A stretch of DNA of 11,246 nt from JACVRW01 sp035705985 (GTDB lineage Bacteria > Actinomycetota > Thermoleophilia > Solirubrobacterales > Thermoleophilaceae): contig DASSVP010000087.1 of assembly GCA_035705985.1 (NCBI GenBank), positions 1-11,246 on the forward strand. The letters run 5' to 3'. Within the stretch, counting starts at the first letter, position 1. Every line of letters starts with the position of its first letter. Below are positions 6,453 through 11,246 of the stretch, piece after piece. The notes under the pieces were generated by a model, which saw nothing but the letters and a program-made list of their open reading frames with translations, was not told the DNA's origin and did not search any database. Made by a program: the position numbers and the translations under genes.

Positions 6453-7476
6453 CCACTGGGCGCCGCGCTTCGTGCAGGCGGGCGTGGACTACAGCGACTT
6501 CGTCGCCACGACCGCGGGAGTGGAGCGGTGGGAGGAGTGGCACGGCGCGTGGTGCCGCAACGGCGACATGCACGCCGGCCTCGCCGCGGAGGCGGAGTCG
6601 AAGGGCCGGCGCCTCACCGCCGGCGAGGCCTGGGCGCGGGCGACCGTGGCCTACCACTTCGCCAAGTTCGTCTGGATGGTCGACCCTCAGCTGAGCCGCG
6701 AGGCCGCCGACCGGGCGGTGGCGGCAATGGCGAAGACCCACGAGTTCCTCGACCCCGCCGCGGAGCGGATCGAGGTTCCCCTCGACGGGGGGCTTGTGGT
6801 GGGCAACCTGCGCAGGCCTCGCGGGGAGGAACAGCCACCGCTCGTGCTCCTCGTGCCGGGGCTCGACTCCACCAAGGAGGAGTTCTTCCGGCTCGAGAAC
6901 GTGTTCCTCGACCGCGGCATGGCGACGCTGTCGATGGACGGGCCGGGCCAGGGCGAGTCGGGCTACGACCTCCCGATTCGGCCGGACTACGACGTGGCCG
7001 TGGCGGCCGTGCTCGACGCACTCGCCGGGCGCAGCGACGTCGACCTCGACCGGGTCGGCCTGCTGGGTGTGAGCCTCGGCGGGTACTACGCCCCGCGCGT
7101 GCTCGCCTTCGAGCCGAGGGTGAAGGCCGGCGTCGGGTTGAGTGGCCCGTACAGGTTCGGTGACATCTGGGAGACCGTGCCGCCGCAGACGCGCGAGACC
7201 TTCGTCTTCAAGTCGTTCTCGAAGGACGAGGAGGAGGGGCGCCGGAAGGCAGGCGAGCTGGACCTCGCCGGCGTGGCGGAGCGGATCGAGCAGCCCTATC
7301 TCGCCATCACGGGCAGGCTCGACCGCCTGATCCCGTGGGAGCAGACGGAGCGCGCCGCACGCGAGGCCCCGAAGGGCGAGTTCCTGCTCCACGAGGACGG
7401 GAACCACGGCTGCGCGAACGTGCCCTACAAGACCCGGCCGGTGGCTGCCGACTGGCTTCGCGAGCAGCTCGGATGA
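6421..7476 (+). CDS. Alpha/beta hydrolase similar to 2,6-dihydropseudooxynicotine hydrolase (C-C hydrolase/FrsA-like)
   Basis: This 351-residue enzyme has a helical N-terminal part (about 1-110, rich in Trp and His) followed by an alpha/beta hydrolase core. The nucleophile elbow GVSLGG (216-221) gives S218; D301 in ITGRLDRLIP and H329 in EDGNHGCAN complete the triad. PGLDSTKEE (146-154) precedes the oxyanion region, and DGPGQGES (173-180) is typical of the group. Length, extra N-terminal domain and triad spacing match Arthrobacter 2,6-dihydropseudooxynicotine hydrolase, which I recall as S217/D300/H329 with an essential Glu148; the equivalent here appears to be D149. That family cleaves C-C bonds next to a carbonyl, though some relatives are esterases or amidases. 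The GTG start overlaps the upstream gene by 32 nt and follows a full-length Shine-Dalgarno. The stop overlaps the next ATG (ATGA). Substrate unknown. Confidence 0.88.
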   Translation: MPDARVQAAVDHWAPRFVQAGVDYSDFVATTAGVERWEEWHGAWCRNGDMHAGLAAEAESKGRRLTAGEAWARATVAYHFAKFVWMVDPQLSREAADRAVAAMAKTHEFLDPAAERIEVPLDGGLVVGNLRRPRGEEQPPLVLLVPGLDSTKEEFFRLENVFLDRGMATLSMDGPGQGESGYDLPIRPDYDVAVAAVLDALAGRSDVDLDRVGLLGVSLGGYYAPRVLAFEPRVKAGVGLSGPYRFGDIWETVPPQTRETFVFKSFSKDEEEGRRKAGELDLAGVAERIEQPYLAITGRLDRLIPWEQTERAAREAPKGEFLLHEDGNHGCANVPYKTRPVAADWLREQLG

Positions 7477-8447
7477 CCGGGATCGCGCTGGTCGGCACGG
7501 GCATGTGGGCGCCCCGCCTGGCGGCGGCCGCCGAGCGCGCCGGGCTCGAGCTCGTCACGTGCTTCAGCCGCGACGAGGCAAGGCGCGCGGAGTTCGCCGA
7601 GCGCTTCGGGTGCCGGGCGGCGGCGAGCCTCGAGGACGCGATCGATGACCCAGGCGTCGAGGGGGTCGTGCTCGTGACCCCTAACGACGTGCACGAGGAA
7701 GGGACGCTGGCGTGCGCGGAGCGCGGCCGGCACGTGCTCGTGGAGAAGCCGATCGCGGACAGCGTCGAGGCGGGCGAGCGCATGCGGCGCGCTTGCGAGG
7801 ACGCCGGCGTGGCGCTGATGGTGGGCCACGCGTTCCGCAGGCTCGGAGCCGTCCGGCGAGCCAGGGAGCTGATCGAGGCCGGCGCGCTCGGGCGGGTGGT
7901 GCTCGCGGAGGCGAACATGTCGCTGCCCGGCTCGTTCAAGCCGGAGGCCTGGCGCGGCCACCGGGAGCGCAACCCGGGCGGGCCGATCATGCAGCTGGGA
8001 ATCCACCACGTCGACACGCTCGCCTACTTGCTCGGCCCGGTGCGCCAGGCGTCGGGGCGCTTCGCGCACGTCCACACCCCGGCTGACATCGACGATGTCG
8101 GCGTCGTGACGCTCGAGTTCGAGTCGGGCGCGCTCGGCACCGTCACCGGCAGCTACGTGTCGCCGAAGACGCTCTCGCTGCGGCTGTTCGGCACGGACGC
8201 GGTGCTCGATCTGCGCACGGACTTCGCGGTATGGCCGGATGCGCAGGCGCTCGACGCCACCACCTCCCTGACGCTCGGCGGCGAGCCCGTGCAGTTCGAG
8301 CGGCGCGACATGCTCGCGGAGCAGCTTGCCGAGTTCGAGCGCTGCATCCGCGGCGAGGCGGAGCCGGAGACCGGTGCGGAGGAGGGCATAGCCGCCCTGG
8401 CTGCTGTGCGGCAGGCGCTCGACGCGCACGCGGAGGCCGTCGCCTGA
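7473..8447 (+). CDS. Gfo/Idh/MocA-family NAD(P)-dependent oxidoreductase
   Basis: This 324-residue two-domain dehydrogenase is of typical family length. The N-terminal Rossmann fold starts immediately with IALVGTGMWAPRL (4-16; G8-x-G10-x-x-A13). The conserved VEKP motif (90-93) carries the catalytic-type lysine K92. The C-terminal domain has GGPIMQLGIHHVDTLAYLLG, with H178, H179 and D181 in the family's H-x-x-D position. The residue that is often Asp in GG...D.G.H is Gln here, as in some other subgroups. Members oxidise or reduce hydroxyl groups of sugars, inositols, or small diols and ketones with NAD(P). The ATG overlaps the hydrolase stop by 4 nt, with only a weak upstream ribosome site. 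The stop shares one base with the CoxL start (TGATG). In this operon it probably handles an alcohol or carbonyl intermediate; the substrate cannot be assigned. Confidence 0.92.
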   Translation: MTGIALVGTGMWAPRLAAAAERAGLELVTCFSRDEARRAEFAERFGCRAAASLEDAIDDPGVEGVVLVTPNDVHEEGTLACAERGRHVLVEKPIADSVEAGERMRRACEDAGVALMVGHAFRRLGAVRRARELIEAGALGRVVLAEANMSLPGSFKPEAWRGHRERNPGGPIMQLGIHHVDTLAYLLGPVRQASGRFAHVHTPADIDDVGVVTLEFESGALGTVTGSYVSPKTLSLRLFGTDAVLDLRTDFAVWPDAQALDATTSLTLGGEPVQFERRDMLAEQLAEFERCIRGEAEPETGAEEGIAALAAVRQALDAHAEAVA

Positions 8448-10600
8448 TGGCTCACGAGCTGCGGGCCGACGCCGGCCCGCGGGCCGGCGGGCTCGTGGGG
8501 CGCCCGCTGCGACGGCGCGAGGACGAGCGAATCCTGCGCGGGGCGACGCGCTACCTGGACGACATCGACCCGCCGGGCGCCGCGCACGTCGCATTCGTGC
8601 GCAGCCCGTTCGCGCACGCGCGCATCGCGGGGATCGACGTTCCCGATGAGCTCGACGGCGTGTTCGCCGTGATCACGGCGGCGGACCTGGAGGGGCGGGT
8701 GGGTGAGCTGCCGGTCCAGGGCTTCGAGGGCGGGCGGGTGTCCGAGGAGGGCCACCCGGTGCTCGCGGGCGGCGAGGTGCGCTACGCCGGGCAGCCGGTG
8801 GCGGCGGTGCTGGCCGAGTCACGCGCGCTGGCCGAGGACGCGGCCGAGCTCGTGGAGGTCGACTACGAGCCGCTCGACCCAGTGCTCGACCCGCGGAGCT
8901 CCGAGGTGACGATGAGCGACTGGCACAAGGTGACCGGCGACGTCGAGGGCGCCTTCGCGTCGGCCGCCCACGTCGTGCGGGCAAGCCATTCGCTGCCGCG
9001 GCTGGCGCCGGTGCCCATGGAGCCGCGGGGTGCGGTCGCCTCCTTCGACGAGTCCGAGGACATGCTGACGGTCTGGGTGTCGGCACAGGACAGCCACCGC
9101 CAGCTCGCGGGCCTGGCGGCGGTGCTCGACCGGGCGGAGGACTCGATTCACGTGATCGTCCCCGATGTCGGCGGGGCCTTCGGGAGCAAGGGCGCTCCGG
9201 CGCCGGAGACGATGCTCGTGGCCGCGGCGGCGATGACCAGCGGCCGCCCGGTCAAGTGGGCGGAGGACCGCGAGGAGAACTTCGTCGCCTCCTACCAGGG
9301 CCGCGGCATGGAGGCGGACGTGGAGGTCGCGCTGGACGAGGACGCGACGATCCTCGCGATGCGCGCGCGGATCTGGGCGGACCTGGGCGGCTACCTCATG
9401 CCCACCACGGCGATCCCCACGCACACGGCCGCGATGCTGATGTGCGGCGTCTACGACATCCAGGTCGCCGACGTGGAGGTGCTCGGGAAGCGCACCAACA
9501 AGGTCCCCACCGGTCCCTATCGCGGGGCCGGGCGGCCGGAGGCCGCCTACTTCGTGGAGTGCACAGTGGACGTCGCGGCGCGCCGGCTCGGGCTCGATCC
9601 GCTCGAGCTGCGGCGCCGGAACCTGATCCGCGAGCTGCCGTATGAGACGGCGCTCGGATGGACCTACGACTCGGGGGACTACGGACGCTGCCTCGAGCTG
9701 GCGGAGGAGCTGGTGCGGCCCGAGCGCAGCTCCGACGACGCGCGAGTGGTCGGGACCGGCTTCGGCATGTACGTGGAGCGCGCCGGAGGGCTGTACGAGA
9801 CGGCCGAGGCGGAGCTCCTCCCGGACGGCCGGCTGCTGGTGCGGAGCGGATCGTCCCCCCACGGACAGGGCCACGACACCACCTTCGCGCAGCTCGCCGC
9901 CGACCATTTCGGCGTCGAACTGGATGACGTCGAGCTTCGCTTCGGCGACTCGGCGGAGGTCCCGCGCGGCGTCGGCACGTTCGCCAGCCGCTCGGTCGCG
10001 ATGGGCGGCTCCGCCGTAGTGCAGGCGGTGGGCGCGCTCAGGGACAGCTGCGACGCGGTGGCGGCGCGGCTCGGGGGCGACGCCTCGCTGCGCGAGGTGG
10101 CCGAGGCGGAGCCCGGAATCCGCGCGAGCGCGCGCTTCGAATCCGACCTCGTCTTCTCCTCGGGCGCGTACGGCGCGGTGGTCGAGATCGAGCGAGCGAC
10201 CGGGCGGCTGCGGGTGCTGCGGCTGGCCGCGGTGGACGACGCGGGGACGATCATCAACCCGCTACTCGCCGAGGGGCAGGTGATCGGCGGCGTGGCGCAG
10301 GGGCTCGGGCAGTGCCTCGTGGAGGAGGCCGCGTACGACGAGGAGGGCAACCCGACGTTCGCTTCGTTCGTCGGCTACAGCCTCATGACGGCCGCCGAGA
10401 TGCCGCCGGTGATGGCGGTGTTCGTGGAGACGCCGTCGCCGCTCAACCCACTCGGCGCGAAGGGGATCGGCGAGGGCGGCGCGATCGGGACCCCGCCGGC
10501 CGTGGCGAACGCGGTCGCGAACGCTCTCGGCGGGATCCGGGTCGACCCGCCGTTCACGGAGGAGAAGCTCTGGCGCGCCCTGCAGGGAGCGGGCGCGTGA
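8447..10600 (+). CDS. Xanthine-dehydrogenase-family molybdopterin-binding (large) subunit, CoxL-like but not form I CO dehydrogenase
   Basis: This 717-residue catalytic subunit of a molybdenum hydroxylase binds Mo-molybdopterin cytosine dinucleotide and uses water to hydroxylate a carbon of an aldehyde or N-heterocycle. Visible motifs are the N-terminal GRPLRRREDERILRGATRYLDD (18-39), GGAFGSK (242-248), GPYRGAGRPE (356-365), HGQGHDTTFAQ (472-482) and GAKGIGEGGAIG with catalytic E676. The YRGAGR loop lacks the cysteine loop (AYRCSFR) of true CO dehydrogenases, so this is not form I CoxL. It is somewhat shorter than the common 750-800 residues, partly because the segment at about 415-440 is compact. 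The ATG at 8447 has GGAGG at 8432-8436; GTG 8495 (V17) is an alternative start nearer the conserved block. The stop overlaps the FAD-subunit GTG (GTGA). The [2Fe-2S] subunit is not seen. Substrate unknown. Confidence 0.93.
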   Translation: MAHELRADAGPRAGGLVGRPLRRREDERILRGATRYLDDIDPPGAAHVAFVRSPFAHARIAGIDVPDELDGVFAVITAADLEGRVGELPVQGFEGGRVSEEGHPVLAGGEVRYAGQPVAAVLAESRALAEDAAELVEVDYEPLDPVLDPRSSEVTMSDWHKVTGDVEGAFASAAHVVRASHSLPRLAPVPMEPRGAVASFDESEDMLTVWVSAQDSHRQLAGLAAVLDRAEDSIHVIVPDVGGAFGSKGAPAPETMLVAAAAMTSGRPVKWAEDREENFVASYQGRGMEADVEVALDEDATILAMRARIWADLGGYLMPTTAIPTHTAAMLMCGVYDIQVADVEVLGKRTNKVPTGPYRGAGRPEAAYFVECTVDVAARRLGLDPLELRRRNLIRELPYETALGWTYDSGDYGRCLELAEELVRPERSSDDARVVGTGFGMYVERAGGLYETAEAELLPDGRLLVRSGSSPHGQGHDTTFAQLAADHFGVELDDVELRFGDSAEVPRGVGTFASRSVAMGGSAVVQAVGALRDSCDAVAARLGGDASLREVAEAEPGIRASARFESDLVFSSGAYGAVVEIERATGRLRVLRLAAVDDAGTIINPLLAEGQVIGGVAQGLGQCLVEEAAYDEEGNPTFASFVGYSLMTAAEMPPVMAVFVETPSPLNPLGAKGIGEGGAIGTPPAVANAVANALGGIRVDPPFTEEKLWRALQGAGA
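8470..8489. repeat. Perfect 20-bp GC-only palindrome near the start of the large-subunit gene
   Basis: The sequence from 8470 to 8489 equals its own reverse complement (centre between 8479 and 8480), beginning 23 nt after the presumed ATG of the molybdopterin subunit. It could fold in mRNA as an approximately 8-bp GC stem with a 4-nt loop, or be a symmetric protein site. It lies just before the alternative GTG at 8495. Chance in GC-rich coding DNA is possible. Confidence 0.5.
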
Positions 10601-11246
10601 AGCCGGCTCCCTTCGAGTACCGCGCGCCGGCGTCGGTCGACGAGGCCCTCGGGCTGCTCGGCCTCGACAGCACGGTGCTCGCCGGCGGGCAGAGCCTGCT
10701 GCCGATGCTCAACCTGCGACTCGCGCGCCCGGAGCTGGTCGTGGACATCAACGGCCTCGCGGAGCTCGACTACATCCGCGACGAGGACGGGCCGCTACGG
10801 ATCGGGGCGATGACCCGCCAGGTCACGCTGGAGCGCTCCGAGCTCGTCCGGCGAAGGTGGCCGCTGCTGCACAAGGCCGTGCGCCTGGTCGGGCACACCC
10901 AGATCCGGAGCCGCGGCACGGTCGGCGGATCGGTCGCCCACGCGGATCCCGCGGCGGAGCTGCCCGCCGCGCTGATCGCGCTCGACGCCCGCTTCGAGCT
11001 CCGCTCGGCCAAGGGGCCACGCTCAGTCGCCGCGTCGGACTTCTTCCTGGGGGCGCTCTACACCGTCCGGGAACCGGACGAGCTGCTCGTCGAGATCGAG
11101 GTGCCCGCGCAGCCGGCAGGGGCGGGAACCGGCTTCGCGGAGCATGCGCGGACGCACGGCGACTTCGCCACCGCGGGCGCCGCCGCCGTGGTTGGGCCCG
11201 GGGGCCACGCCCGCATCGCGCTGCTGGGCGCGGGCCCCGTGCCGGC
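10597..11246 (+). CDS. FAD-binding (medium) subunit of the molybdenum hydroxylase, CoxM-like (partial, 3' end outside window)
   Basis: The first 216 residues of the FAD-binding subunit are present; the frame is open to the window's right edge and family members run to about 280-300 residues. It opens KPAPFEYRAPASVDEAL and has both FAD pyrophosphate-binding motifs: AGGQSLLPMLNLRLARP (29-45) and TVGGSVAHADPAAELP (108-123), with the preceding IRSRG typical of the family. This subunit passes electrons from the [2Fe-2S] centres to an external acceptor, such as NAD+ or quinone. The GTG start overlaps the large-subunit stop (GTGA) and is preceded by AGGGAG at 10584-10589, giving 7-nt spacing. The order large-then-medium differs from the medium-small-large order of classic cox and nicotine dehydrogenase operons. 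The small iron-sulfur subunit is expected just downstream. Confidence 0.93.
   Translation, partial: MKPAPFEYRAPASVDEALGLLGLDSTVLAGGQSLLPMLNLRLARPELVVDINGLAELDYIRDEDGPLRIGAMTRQVTLERSELVRRRWPLLHKAVRLVGHTQIRSRGTVGGSVAHADPAAELPAALIALDARFELRSAKGPRSVAASDFFLGALYTVREPDELLVEIEVPAQPAGAGTGFAEHARTHGDFATAGAAAVVGPGGHARIALLGAGPVP

Noticed and set aside
5156..6694. 512-codon + strand open frame overlapping the FAD oxidoreductase and hydrolase
   Set aside because: It is an Arg/Ala/Gly-rich out-of-frame translation of two genes whose catalytic motifs are clear in other frames.
8819..9907. 362-codon - strand frame opposite the molybdopterin subunit
   Set aside because: The sense frame carries all Mo-cofactor motifs; the antisense product is His/Arg/Val-rich without a recognisable domain.
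8447..11246. Aerobic carbon monoxide dehydrogenase (coxL/coxM) assignment
   Set aside because: The large subunit has YRGAGR in place of the cysteine-containing CO dehydrogenase loop, so it is only a family relative. The cox gene symbols were not used.

Overview
This is a GC-rich stretch in which nine genes on the + strand follow each other with essentially no spacing; I found no RNA gene, mobile element, CRISPR array, promoter or terminator. The GC-rich third codon positions, frequent GTG starts and protein families (a LivM-LivG fusion and a CoxL/CoxM-type molybdenum hydroxylase) suggest a high-GC actinobacterium, possibly of the Thermoleophilia/Solirubrobacterales type. That placement is an inference, not something the sequence proves.

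Layout. Positions 1-2979 hold the end of a branched-chain amino-acid-type (HAAT) ABC importer: the C-terminus of the LivH permease (cut by the window edge), a fused LivM permease/LivG ATPase, and the LivF ATPase. Positions 2976-3857 encode a ten-helix DMT/EamA transporter. Positions 3862-8447 encode four soluble enzymes: an ACMSD-like metal-dependent amidohydrolase, a phytoene-desaturase/PYROXD2-like FAD oxidoreductase, an alpha/beta hydrolase resembling 2,6-dihydropseudooxynicotine C-C hydrolase, and a Gfo/Idh/MocA NAD(P)-dependent dehydrogenase. Positions 8447-11246 encode the large molybdopterin subunit of a xanthine-dehydrogenase-family hydroxylase and, cut by the right edge, its FAD subunit. 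The small [2Fe-2S] subunit is not in the window and probably lies downstream.

How they may work together. Neighbouring genes overlap by 1-32 nt or are 1-4 nt apart, so this looks like one transcript with translational coupling. The combination reads as a catabolic operon: a HAAT importer (whose family also carries aromatic acids and amides) takes up a small organic compound; a Mo hydroxylase oxidises a ring or aldehyde carbon; the FAD and NAD(P) enzymes oxidise further; the alpha/beta hydrolase breaks a C-C or ester/amide bond; and the amidohydrolase decarboxylates or hydrolyses a product. The Mo hydroxylase plus DHPON-hydrolase-like pairing recalls the nicotine pathway of Arthrobacter plasmid pAO1, but the substrate here is unknown and the other genes do not match that pathway. 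No gene shows a frameshift or an obvious loss of catalytic residues.
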